A DNA stretch of 64,000 nucleotides, from contig OX465587.1 of the NCBI GenBank assembly GCA_950022655.1, positions 24,803,716 to 24,867,715 on the forward strand. The letters are read 5' to 3'. This document shows positions 46,890 to 59,374 of the stretch, one piece after another; position 1 is the stretch's first letter, and every line of letters begins with the position of its first letter. The position numbers and the translations under genes are program-made. Below the pieces are notes generated by a model, which had not been told where the DNA came from, did not search any database, and worked only from the letters and a program-made list of their open reading frames with translations. The DNA is from Alentia gelatinosa. Taxonomy: Eukaryota; Annelida; Polychaeta; Phyllodocida; Polynoidae.

Positions 46890-49083
46890 TTAGGTATCTT
46901 GAGGCTCCATTACCTTAAGACACCACGTTTTTATCCAAACTGCACCAACATGACCTGGTACCTGGTGAAGGGCCCTGTCAATATTCTTGAGGCACACATC
47001 CCAGCGTTTCACTTGATAATAGCAGCTGGAAATCAAGTAGTACGCGTTGGCTTTCAGTGGGGCAAGCAGTTCTACCGAATCCGCCGTTGTAGCGCACAGT
47101 CTCCTGAAATGGTACAGGTCATGTTTCACCGTATTATGATTTCCCAATACATGATGGCATCGCATCATCAGGTAGTGCGCAAGAACGGCTGACGTCACCA
47201 CAAACCTCCCTCTGTATTTGATGACGTAGGCAATGACATCATGAACTGTCTCTATGTGTTTCCTTTCATAAGTATGAAATTCATGGCGTCCATCATTCTC
47301 TGAGAGCTTTTTGATTGCTTCTGATAGGATAGCTTCTGCTCTGTTGTATTGGTGGGAATGACATAAAAAATGCCCATACTCAACAAAGATTGCACCTGTG
47401 CAGTGAGAACACTGAATAGCGGACCGATAGGAATGATTAGCCTCCGTGGTCATCTCCTTAATCTCCTCCTTGTCGGTAGCTTTCTGAGCTGCTCTGTGAT
47501 AAACACCACCTAGTAGGGAATACATGTGTGCCAGGTATTCAGAGGTTTTATACCTCTCCAACAGGTATATGAGGAAGCGGGTTTTCACGGCTAAATTGTT
47601 CAAATCATCTACAAAACGCAACAGTGAACGTTCGACCGGAACCTTACCACGTAAGACTTTGTTCTTGGCGCGGCAGTTCTCTGTCAGAATTTCAACTGTA
47701 GTGTTGTACCTGCGGACACAGATTTCTTTGAGCTCCTTTTCGGTTATTTGATCGACGCTCTTCTCAACTTCCAATGTTTCTTCTAAGTAGGCGCGAGCAA
47801 GAAGTTCACGGCATTCCCATTCAGCAACGTCCAGATCATGACTTGTTGGAGGTTGTGAGATATGCATCCATTGTAAGACTGGCTGCAGGCATGTGCGGAT
47901 GTCTGTATAGTATGGCCCCCAGGTAAATTTAGATTTCTTGTTAAACCGAAAGATCTGGTTCAGAGGGTCTTGTCTTACGGCTATAACTTTGTGGCAAACT
48001 TCTCTGATGAGGTCATTTGAGATATAACGAAGAAGATTATTTTCTCTCAGGAAATAATGCGGTAGATTTCGCTTTGACAGACAAAATATTAACCTGTCTA
48101 GCAAATAAAAAAGACACTTTGCTAAGTTTTTCGGAGTCCAGAAGGAGGGATCGGTTTCTTCACATGCCCATAAGAGTACGTTTTTTAGGAAGTATGTGGA
48201 GACAACTTTAGGCTCACGGAAAGCCTGCACCTGGAGAATCTTCAGCAGAACATACGCCTGTTTCTGAGTGGGGTTCAAACTGTGCGCCAGTGCCTTCTCA
48301 GCAAGAGAAAATGAAAATCGAAACAGGTATTCGGGATTTTTACTTTTCGAATGTCCTGTGCACACTATGTGGCACCCACCCCTTGTGATTTCGGATATGG
48401 TGTGATGTGAAGGCCTGTCGAAGTGCCTAACACGACCGAGCCATTCATCAGCAAATGAAGGCCATTCTGTTACAGGGAAAGCCATTACTAAATCAAACTC
48501 AACCTCTAAATACCTCTTCGCTGTGACTTTATCCTCCGGGTTCTTATCAATGTTACTTTTTATCGCAGGGCCTGTAATCACCCTGGTCACCTTTCTGTCT
48601 TTATTAGCATCGTTTTCAGATAAATATTCAAGGTAAGGTTCTATTTGCTTGGCTGAATTTAGGTATTGAGAAGGTTCCGTTCCGGCTACTAATAACCTCA
48701 CATAGCCGGGGAACTCCCTCATCAGGCTCCATAATCACCTTTGAAATACTAACGACACTGTTCTCATTAGAAATAATGGTGGAAATCTCTAACATCAGGT
48801 CCAGATCGGATTCTATGACCTCTTCAATCTTTACGCTATTTTTACGTATCACAAGCGGTACACTGAGTCCTTCTACGGTACTCCCAGAGTAGAGGAATGT
48901 GACAACCCGGTCAGTCTTTGGTAGATTAATTGTTTGGGCTAGTTTCGAATCACGTAGTAACCTCTGTAGGTCTTGGTTCACTTCTGCCAGTTTGGAGGTG
49001 GGCAGGAATTGATGGAGCATGAAAGTTAGACTGCGGAGGTCGAGGCGTGAAATGAGGTCAAAGGTCACGTCAAGGTCAGCCAT
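46890..49083 (-). CDS. cGAS-like/Mab-21 nucleotidyltransferase with TPR-like tail, frameshifted
   Basis: It reads in two overlapping minus frames: 49083 to about 48716, then to the stop at 46890, roughly 730 residues in total. Frame 1 gives the nucleotidyltransferase core: YSGSTVEGL (residues 65-73, GS motif) and ESDLDLML (acidic pair D93, D95). Frame 2 continues with EFPGYVRLLV, a third acidic position in EVEFDLVMAFPVTEWP, and the Mab-21 hallmark FRFSFSLAEKAL. An alpha-helical C-terminal half follows, with tetratricopeptide-like pairs (YHRAAQKATDKEEI, AIFVEYGHFLCHSHQYNRAE, YYQVKRWDVCLKNIDRAL). All three catalytic acids are present. Family members of the cGAS-like receptor type sense nucleic acid and make cyclic or linear nucleotide signals; other Mab-21 proteins have unknown roles. 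The shift is one extra base in GAGGGAG (48716-48718): either a sequencing error or a new null allele. Confidence 0.85.
48716..48718 (-). other. Apparent one-base insertion (frameshift site)
   Basis: Both frames are open between about 48628 and 48737, and protein similarity crosses from one to the other here. On the coding strand the site reads GAGGGAGTTCCCCGG. One G fewer in the GGG run would join MEPDE to EFPGYVRL directly. Confidence 0.7.
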
Positions 49084-49099
49084 GATGGAGTGACAGGAT

Positions 49100-49125
49100 G
49101 TTTTTCTCTCGTCAAGTCGACATCT
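49100..49125 (-). other. Splice acceptor of the 5' leader of the cGAS-like gene
   Basis: On the minus strand TTGTTATTGCAG is followed by GAGATGTCGACTTGACG, about 40 bases before the start ATG. A matching donor, GGAAG|GTATGT, ends a probable non-coding first exon at 49462. The resulting intron is about 340 bases, and all coding sequence lies in one exon. Confidence 0.55.
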
Positions 49126-52100
49126 CCTGCAATAACAAGGATTTGTTTTAAAACCAGAAGTTGTCTTCGCATTAATTATAGATCATAAATATACACGCAT
49201 TTTCACAGTCTTAATTTCCTTTCCAATAAAGGAAATCATTTAGTTATATTACTGAAAACGAATCAGAATCTAAAAAGAATGGGGATCCGCTTACAAGTGA
49301 TGAACTAGAAAAACACACATACTACATTTAATTATATTTACAAATACAGGTATCTAGCGAGAAGGAAATTGGGAAGAAATAGAATAATCCCTAAAATATT
49401 CCAAACACGACCGTATTGTAACTAGATAAAACTAAAAACATCAGGATATGTCAGGACATACCTTCCCACTGTAGCTGGCACGGACTCCAACTCTGACTCC
49501 AACTCGTCTGGTGTCTCCAAACTTCTAGGTCGTTGGACACAAATCGTGACAACATAGGCGTAGCCTAAAATAAGTCTTGACTTGCAACAGAATACAATAT
49601 AGGAAAAGTGAGCATGATTGGCCTACATGTTACCTAAAACATGAAGTTCCTCCTCCACCATCTTCTCCTCCTAGCATTCATCGTTCCCAATGTCGACTAC
49701 CTACTTCGTGTTCCTGCCCATTACCCCACATGTATTTTAGTTACCTCAATCTCCCAGCAGTTTCCTCATGTTACAGACAGAGGTCTGTGCTCTATATATA
49801 TATGCTTGGAGGTTTGTTTCCGTGTCATAGACTTTCTGTGTTACTGGGTGACTAAGTGTAGGGTAGACTCGCTCCTGTCTCCTATGCCTACCCCTCCACC
49901 TCCCCCACCCGACCTCGCCAGGATACAGTTGGATTCCTGGGCCTGCCCGGTGTTAGGAAATGATCATAGAAACCGAAAACCATACAGATCTACACTATCT
50001 ACTGAATAAATATTTGCTAAAGAGGCGAAGATACTACTGAAACATATACATTATGTTGATTCGGCAGAAGAAGTGGTATCATCACTATCTGATTGAAACT
50101 GTCATTATTTAATGTTGACAGTTGATACTATTTCAAGACTATGATTCGACCTGCACCGTTATTGCAGAAAGACAGGTCGGCAGGTAGCTGAGTTGACAGG
50201 AGTTGAATAGCTGGGGAGTGATATGGATGGGAAGTTGATGTGGCAGGTAGTTTTGTGGGAAGTTTTGATTTGAATTTCAATATTCATTCTGCATAGCCGT
50301 CAGCTGTAATTAGCTCGTTTTATTGCCCATGCAGATGGGAAGGCAGTCACAAAAGGGGCAGCCAAAGGAATGGGCAGTTGGGTGGTCACCTGTGACTCAA
50401 ATTTGGTCAACTTTAGAGACTGTTCTGAAGTCCAATACCAAATATTTTAAGAAAAACTCATATGAAAATCTTAATACTAATGTATTCAATGACGGTTCTT
50501 CTACAAATGAAAGAGGCACTCAGATGGCCCAGTGGGTGGTCAGGTATATTGGTGGGCATTTGGCAATGCAACTTATGGGTGGGCAAGTAGTCTGATGGTC
50601 AGTCATGTCGTTGGGTAGTCGTGTGGGTGAGCAGCGTAATGAATAAGCAGACTGGTGAGTGGGCTGTCAGGTTGGGAGTTTCCCGAACCGGTAGTTTTCT
50701 TAAAATTTGTCATGCTGTCGTTACCTGACAGTATAATGTAGGTATAATGCCCACATATTGTCAGCATGATATCGGCATAATGGCAGCATAATATTGAAAT
50801 AGGTAGGTAAAACGTCGACATATTGGCATACATGTTCTAGTATACTGGTGTGGTGTCGCTATAATGTCTGCATGATACCCGTCCAATGTCCATCATACAG
50901 TATCTGTACATAAAATGCCGTATAATGTGTTGATTCCACCAGCAGGGATTCTTCACCGATTATACTGTGACTAGGCGATGCAGTTCATAATGCCCAAATC
51001 ACGGCAATCAGGGCTTTGTGCATCGTTAAAATTTAGATAATCTGATAGGACTTTAAAAATGTTCAACTAATAAGGAAGTCATATACCAAATTAAAATGTT
51101 TTCCATTCATATCGTCTTCATAGTCTATACTACTCCAGTATGATCTCAGTCTTGACAAAATGATCATCCAAAGTTTACCTTTGTAGTATATGTGGGTTTA
51201 TATTCTTATTACTCGTACCCATATCATCATTACACCTGAGGTTTTCCTCTTTTCATATTAGTGTGTTTTACTGACCATTCCGTTTGCTTGTACAGGGAGG
51301 TGAGATGTGAGACTAAAACATCCTGAATGGGTTCCATTCAAAAATATTATTTGTAGTCACTTGAAGGGGCACGAAAATAACCTGTATTTTGATCTGCTGT
51401 GATAATTGGGTGACTCTGATTACAAAACCCTTTCTCACACAGTAGCAATACATATTTCTATCAATCCCCTTATGTCGTTTGACATTCATAAATGGATATC
51501 CAAAACCAATACAATCTGCTAAGATGCGTGTCGTCATCCCACCAGCTAGATATTTGTAAATGAAAAAAGTTTACAGGATGCAGATTTCAAATGTAATCCC
51601 CATGTGTGGGTGTGTTTGAAGCATAGGGGAATGCTTCCAGAGAGATGACAACCTAGTAGCTGTCTACTGTTATGAATGTCACCGATAAGGACTGGTATCA
51701 AATTACAACTACACAGCCACTTCAGGATCTTATCACAAAACCAAATACTGAATGGGTCCTTCCGTGTACCTGTGTACACACAGAGTAGATATACATGTAA
51801 ATGAATAAACACTCCAATCCAGAGATATCCTCCCTCAGTGATTTCTGTAAGATACCAACTGTAGTAGACACAGGTTCTTGAATGAAGTTTAAAATCTGGG
51901 ATATTATCATTATGATTTGGGATGTAGTAACTGAGAAGTCATGCTATTTTCAGAAAGGTTTGACAGATCAATAAAATTATATTATAACATCCGTTTCTGC
52001 ATCGGTTATTCTTTTTAAAGAATAGTTGTGTTTATTGATAAAAATTCATATAATAAGGAGACGATCTTTGATACACGTTGTCATTTAACTAGGATGGATA

Positions 52101-52459
52101 CAAGCAACACCAACAGACTAAACACAAAGGACACGCTACAAAGACAGTTTTATTCAAAGTTTTATTCAAACCCTTTCATATCCATCTCTTTTCGTTATCA
52201 AGGGATCTTGCAATCCTCAAATCCTATTCATTGTGGATGATAATTACCACATATCGCATGTGTATTTTACCACATAATCCTATTATTCCAACCGCACGAG
52301 CATAGGATTTATATTCAAATCGTTTCTCGTTTTTCACTTGAGAAGGATGTGAACTCGTACACTCTACACTTGTTGTCAGATCATCTCCAGTTTGCTGGTC
52401 ATGTGCTTCAATCTGCCCCTAGCGCAGTCCATTTGAAAAATTAGACAATATTCGATGGC

Positions 52460-52572
52460 TTTGTGGACAGGTGGCCGTAAACCACGAACGGTTGACGCGT
52501 AGTAATACACAAGCACTATTGAGTGTATTACGACATCAACCTCGAGTGGTTTCAGAGCCACCTGTCCACAAA
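52460..52572. repeat. 113-bp imperfect hairpin
   Basis: The left arm begins TTTGTGGACAGGTGGC and ends GTAATACAC. The right arm begins GTGTATTAC and ends GCCACCTGTCCACAAA. The arms are about 50 bases with a 12-base loop and scattered mismatches. It could be a tiny fold-back transposon or a small-RNA precursor; no sister copy was seen in the window. Confidence 0.65.
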
Positions 52573-53174
52573 CCGATCATTTGTTGCATAGATTTATCAT
52601 CATCTTTTTAAATAAATCAAACCCAGTCATTGCCATATTAAAGGGTATAACAATAGAGCCTGTGTTTTTGTCCTGTAGCACAATGGGACTATTTTCCCAT
52701 ATACCATGGATTTGAGGGTCGTATACCATGGATTAGAATCCGGAGACTACAGTTATAGTATCTGACAGGTTACATACAATTGGTAGTGGTTTACTGAGTT
52801 CCCAAACATTTTCAATGGGGACTTTGTATACGGCGGATAATAAGTGTATTTATAGATGCTCTCTTCCCTCCATTTGGGAAAACCCTCAAAACAATAGTAA
52901 TCCTTTTGGACATCGATTGATCATTATAGCCTAAAGGAGATACCAATTCTAAAGAGCTGACGAGCAGACCATTTTACCCATTTTACCGACGGTACGATCG
53001 TACATGTAGTGTGGGTGTGAATACGGAGTGGCTGTTGCAAAACTCCCAGGTGCATGGTCGTGTGATAGACTCCGCCTACCAGCCATCTACACATATCACG
53101 CACCAAGATTAAGGGATTCCTATCCGGGACCAGATTCGAGATCGTCCTCCCTATATCTTAATTATCCAATAGAG

Positions 53175-53741
53175 TAATGTGGTGTTTCCACCTACCAATT
53201 GCCGCCACTGATTCTGGCATTTAGCACCGACGAGCGATTATGTGGCATTTTTCCTCGTCTGGTGGAAACAAAAATGGTCAACAATTTTTGTCTCTAAGTT
53301 ACATAATCTAACATCAACCACCACCAACTTTGAGGCCACCAACGAAATCAAACCAGGTTGAATCAATCGGTGGCAGTGACATAAAATCGGTCAGTGACCA
53401 TTGTAATTTTCAATGCAAAACAGAATTTTCCAACCAACACCTTTTTATTTTTTAACCCTACATTTATGCATATTTGGGTACCCTCTATTTTGTCTATGGC
53501 ATGAATATATTTGGCTCCAGTGTAGGGAGGGTTAATTTGCAGATTTCTCAGGTCTTATCCATACTTAACAATCGGTGCACATGGAACACATGATTGTTTG
53601 TCAGGTGGAAACAGAGTGTATGCTTTAGGGCCAACGGTTATTAGCAGTGATTGATTCTGAATGAGGACCACCGACCAATTTTCGGACACATGCTGCATAT
53701 AATCGGTCGGGTTTTTGTTGGCAGGTGGAAACACAACATTA
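53175..53741. mobile_element. Family E element, TA-flanked, 567 bp
   Basis: The left end TAATGTGGTGTTTCCACC and right end GGTGGAAACACAACATTA are inverted. The interior keeps CACCAACGAAATCAAACCAG and AATCGGTGCACATGGAACAC, shared with 44580-44780. It shares its right TA with the next element. Confidence 0.7.
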
Positions 53742-54354
53742 GGTCCACTTTACACTTACCGATTATAGAATCTGGCACTGCCGACCGATTATTGCACATT
53801 CCCGAGGAAATATCAGCTAATTAAACAGCAGAAATCCAAACCCAATCATTAATCGGTGATAGAATGCAGATCTAATACCTTGAATAAAGAAGCATTATTC
53901 GATTACAATATATATGTACACCAAAGAGTCAATTCTTGATATACTTATTCGTATATTGATAGAGACATGGAGTATTATTAATATACTAACGTCAGTATTT
54001 CCACTATGACCAAAATCAACTTATCATCCTTTTCATCATCTATTTTTAAGTGAATTTATATGTGTTATGTTATTTCCCTTTATCTATCATGACATAATGC
54101 TCTGTATATAATGGAAAACAACCCTATGATAAAAGTCAACTAAGACTGTAAAATGGGGAAGCGAATGTACTGCGAATGGACCCAACAGTGCAGATAAAGT
54201 ATTTGATCGATCGTCAGGTGTAAACGCCTTGCAACGATTTGCAGTGTCTCCGACTATTGGTACCGATATTTTCCCGGGGAGCACCACAGACCAACAATTA
54301 TCCCTTCGATATTCTATCGGCGCATTTTCCTTCGGCAGGTGCAAACTGGGCTTA
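53740..54354. mobile_element. Second family E element abutting the first
   Basis: The left end TAGGTCCACTTTACACTTACC and right end GCAGGTGCAAACTGGGCTTA match the ends of 36485-37561 in type. It starts at the TA where the previous element stops. Confidence 0.6.
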
Positions 54355-57300
54355 CTGGCCTTCCGAAAGTGAGATGCTGCCGTCAACCAAATACATACAA
54401 CACCTAGTCACTCAGAGCTTAGTTCTAGCCCCCTGAGCATACGGGAGAGCGAGAATTGTAGCTGCTATTATCATTGTTATGGAAAAAGAAGTTGCGAAAA
54501 CGGCCGCGGACGTAGCTTCACTATGCCTTGCCGGTATTCACCGATATCCACCACGTAGACTCCCGTTCAATCTGTACGCAATGTACACCAAAACGAAAGT
54601 GGCACAAAGGAGATAATAAATCTGAAAAAGATCCCTACTATCTTTTTAGGTCAAACCTTTCCCAACGTTGGTTTATTGAGCGCGGGGCACATGCTCAGAT
54701 CCATTGCATATGCAAGTGAGAGGTGTAGAGTTACAGTGTACTGCAGAAGTTATCCCTTCATTATCTGCGTGCTAACACTGTGACACTAGCAGGGTGCAGA
54801 GCGCCAGTATCTGAGTGTCTCATATGAATGCCCAATTGACCATGACTAATCACTTAATTCAGACTGAAATAAATTAGTGATCTAATTTTACTAAACACAT
54901 TTGGATCCTCAAAAGGCAGTTGTAAAAGTAGGTAGTTGCCTATTGGGTTACAGCAAATGACCCACAAATAAAAAGCCCAAACCTTTTAATATTCAATTTG
55001 TTAATGATTCCACGTTCATTCAGCGTCGAAAATCTCTAAGCGACCCGGGACTTGCGGTAGGTTCGCGTTATCTCCCTCTGGTTTGATTACCTACCACATA
55101 TAAAACGTGTAAATTCTGTCGGATCAGCTTGGAGTTTCTCCCACACATAAGGAAAATTGAACAAGACTTGGGCTTGGAGACTGAAGTACACGAGAGTGAG
55201 AATCTCGTCGGGAGAAAAACCAGAAGCTGATATTCCTTTTTGGGTTTCTCTACTCAGATGCACTTATACATTCCGTATCATACTAAAAACATAATTTAGT
55301 ACTGTAGTTTTCCGATCTCTGTGCCCTGAGAGAAGGCAATGTGACTTAAAAAATCGCTGGTTTCAGTTCATAGTCCTGAAGCCGAGGACTAGCTCAACAC
55401 CTGTGTCACGCATAATAATCGCCCTTGTTTCTGCTGGGGTCTGTCGTGCAGCCAAAGACCTCTACTCAGAGTTCAGGTTTATGCCTAGATTGGCCACCAA
55501 TGTGCGTAGTAATTGGAAACTCTCGGCGAAATGCCCGCGTCCTACGAGATTCCCGTGTGGGAGGCTGTGGGTCACGTGACAGACACAGCACGACGCGGCA
55601 AGTTGGGTTTACTCGACTGCGGCTCGGTGGGCGAGACACCTGTACAGTTCTGAACAGGTAACACGTAGACGTACGTTCCTGTTTGATCATGAACTATCCT
55701 TATCTCAGATTACAATTTTTGAATCTGGTTTTCTCTTCCGCTTCACTCAATCGAAGGGGAAGTACTGACTGATAAGAAGGTGTGATGTTTGATGTGTGGC
55801 GGAACTGATGGTGTCGGTGGATCAAACGCTTTATGAGTTAAATCATTAATATACCTCACACCATGCTTCAAATAAAAATCACTGTTATTGAATCTTACGA
55901 TGCACTTATCTAGATGTGAACTAGTATTTGAAAAATGCCACTATTAGTGGACACTTCAAAGCAAAAATAAACTTGATAGCCATTGAGAGGAGATAAGAAT
56001 AGGAGCTCGGATAAGTTTGAAGTGAGCTGTGGGTACACACAGGCATTCACGCACTGTAACCATATATCTTGTTGGTGTGAGTAGCATAGGGAATCTAAGG
56101 ATCTGTTCAGGTATTGTGCCTCAGGTTTGGCGATAGGAGGACAGCTACCTGTTATTTGAGTAGCGGTAGACCGCTTAAATGTACTAGCGAGCTATATCCA
56201 TATTAAAACATTAAACAATTTCACACCCCGATTCACAAACTGTGACGCGTGCTCATTGTTGGCTACGCTGATAAGCCTCAGTAGAGTTCCCCTAAATCCG
56301 CTGACGTTGGGAGCACTGAGGAGGTGTGTTTGACGTAACTAGCATCGCAACCCACGGGGTAGAAATTGAATAAAAGCCGGCTTTTAAAAGCCCAGCAAAC
56401 ATTGCCAGTGTTACTCCAACTTCTCGAATACATCCCGAGCCAGAAAGTAGAGATTCAGACTCCATTGGTACAGAAATGGCTCGTTTGCTAGGTAGGTATA
56501 GCATCTTCCATCAGTATTTCGAATTTCATATTATTAGATACATGTGCACGAGTGTCTCACACTTATTGGCCAGCTGCATGGATTCCGTTCTGCACACTGT
56601 GTGCATGGACTAATAGTTCGTGCAGCCGGTACCATGTGACCTGTTGTAAAATGGCATTTTTAATTATTTCCATGTACATAATAACTAGGAGCAAATGGTA
56701 TGTTCATCATTGATGAATGAACATGCAATTTTGAACGAATAACAATAAAAGGTTTGGGTTACATTCAGTCTATGGATGATTTTCTGTAACCCACTTGCAC
56801 CCATTCAACTTGCCATTTCTGCAATCTAGGATCCAAACATATCAAGCACCAGTAGGTCAGTAAGGTATTTCGGTCCCTATAATAAAATATGATGGAATAT
56901 ATGAAAAAATGTTATTCGCATTGTAAAACCCGTATTATTATCTTCCAACTTTCACAGAATGTAGTTAATGTATAGAATTACATGTTTAAGTTTAAGAAAA
57001 TATATGTCATCTTCCTTGTTTTTTGAACGAATTGACGAAGACCAGTATTGGGAGAAAATCATATCTCTAATCTAGTCCCCACGGCGGAATATTGGTGGAA
57101 AACCGTATAACTGGCGGACAGTGTGTACCAACATGCTTAGGACTAAGTCCCACCACTACCTCTCCAGTATCCTACTGTGATGGACGACGTAGAGCGCAAA
57201 TTCACCTGACACTAGCTTAGGACAAGTTTACGAATAGGGGCTTTAATGGTGGAAACTGAATCGGACATTGGTCATTCGATTTTATTGAACACTTATATAG

Positions 57301-58780
57301 TCTCATATTGAATACTCTAAAATAGTGGTTACTATCTTTCTTTAGTTCTTACCGTTAGGAAATTGCTATATCTACATGTTGTGATAGATGTATGATTTAG
57401 AACCAGGATGCTCTATTACGTTTTCCCATTGACTAAGACAAAGGAGGAATTAGGTTTTTCTTCTATGACACTCTCTGTCATATGGCAAAATGACTAAGGA
57501 AGCGTCCATTATTTACGACAGGGGGATGAACTATTAAGGGGGGGGGGGGTGATATGAGGGTATTTGTCGGGGGGGGGGGATCTTATTTCAGGGTATTTGC
57601 CTGGGATGCAGTTTCAAAAGTTCAAGGATTCACATTTTTGAGATTCACACACATAAGCGAGCCCCCCTTTTCATATGGGCACTATAACTGTGAATTTGAA
57701 TAATCTATATAGTTTTAAGGCCAACAGTGTCTGATCTCTTCTTGTATAATTAAGTGATATATACATATAGTGTGACAATTGTGACAGAGAAGATAATGAG
57801 TGAGGCTTTGCCATGGCTGTGGAGTGGGGGTAGGACTTCTGGTACAGAGCATTTCTGAGGTAGCAGTGCAGTGTTTTTCAACAACCATCGTACTAGAGTT
57901 ATAGCAGCGAAAAAAGGAAGCCTATTGCAGTAGAGAATATCTCAAGTTTATTGCAGGCCCTTGTATTTGTTATTTCCCTAATGAGTAATCTGCAATGTCA
58001 CCATGAAGGTACATATTTAAACAAATTAACAGTTGCCTGAAGAAAATGAAAATCGAATAGGATTCCTAAAGGTGGTAGAACTTCTTTACTCATATCTTGA
58101 AATGGATCGTCTCTTGAATTGCTTGACCGTTTTGTTCCCTTTTCAAATTTATTTCCCAGATACAAAGGGGAGAGTTGGTATTTCCTTGAATTCGATCTTT
58201 TATTTTTCATTTGATTTCGGTATTTCTTTGATTTAATTCAGAAATATTACTTGTGTTTTCATTCCACCATCAAATGAGCGATAACCGGTGACAGATTCCT
58301 CCAAATTCAAAAATCCTGTTTTATATACCATAAATGAAAAATAGGCATACGCATTTCTCTAGCGTCATAGCTTCTAGTTATGTTTTTGCTGTATTATCAT
58401 CATACCTTAATCCAAATTCATAATTGTAAAACCGCTCTTGCTTGTTAAGCCCACTGGGCGAGTAACGTCTACGATATAAATAGAGATAGAATAAAAATTA
58501 TTTGATGATTGAGGCTAATTAGGAATTGGCAAATAGTTATTGAGGCGGGATTGGTGTCACCATCTACAGCTTACCAAGACACTGCTTACAACAACCCGCG
58601 ACTTTATGCCTAATGCCCATTGGCATTATCTCACATCTGAGAATTCTCCTTTTTCAAATAGCATTTTTCACTTATAAAATGTATGGTACATTTGTCAATT
58701 TTCACAAACTCAAGGATTGAACCTGGCAAACTGCCCCGATATGCGCTATGATTTTGCTACTAAATGGATTTTTTATAAAC

Positions 58781-59374
58781 GAGTGACGTGAGTGACGTGA
58801 GTGACGTGAGTGACGTGAGTGACGTGAGTGACGTGAGTGACGTGAGTGACGTGAGTGACGTGAGTGACGTGAGTGACGTGAGTGACGTGAGTGACGTGAG
58901 TGACGTGAGTGACGTGAGTGACGTGAGTGACGTGAGTGACGTGAGTGACGTGAGTGACGTGAGTGACGTGAGTGACGTGAGTGACGTGAGTGACGTGAGT
59001 GACGTGAGTGACGTGAGTGACGTGAGTGACGTGAGTGACGTGAGTGACGTGAGTGACGTGAGTGACGTGAGTGACGTGAGTGACGTGAGTGACGTGAGTG
59101 ACGTGAGTGACGTGAGTGACGTGAGTGACGTGAGTGACGTGAGTGACGTGAGTGACGTGAGTGACGTGAGTGACGTGAGTGACGTGAGTGACGTGAGTGA
59201 CGTGAGTGACGTGAGTGACGTGAGTGACGTGAGTGACGTGAGTGACGTGAGTGACGTGAGTGACGTGAGTGACGTGAGTGACGTGAGTGACGTGAGTGAC
59301 GTGAGTGACGTGAGTGACGTGAGTGACGTGAGTGACGTGAGTGACGTGAGTGACGTGAGTGACGTGAGTGACGT
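58781..59374. repeat. 9-bp minisatellite, block A (66 units)
   Basis: The unit GAGTGACGT is repeated 66 times with no variation that I can see. It is open in several frames on both strands (SDV, HTS and HTV tripeptide repeats), which is a consequence of a 9-bp unit without stops and not a gene. Confidence 0.97.

Larger units (their letters stand above)
49600..58780. other. Repeat-rich intergenic region without a supported gene
   Basis: The open frame at 49641-50009 starts with a signal-peptide-like MKFLLHHLLLLAFIV but then loses any protein-like pattern, so I do not call it. Degenerate GGTGGGCAG-type tandem sequence spans about 50150-50690. Family E elements fill 53175-54354. A moderately GC-rich stretch at 55400-55680 shows no recognised product. 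Confidence 0.45.

Noticed and set aside
48628..48737. A small intron as the explanation for the frame change in the cGAS-like gene
   Set aside because: Protein similarity runs through the junction with no gap and no GT-AG pair of workable spacing. A one-base insertion explains it better.
49641..50009. Small secreted protein of 122 residues
   Set aside because: It starts like a signal peptide, but the remainder is low in pattern and includes a proline run. There is no promoter, poly(A) signal or overlap with known families.
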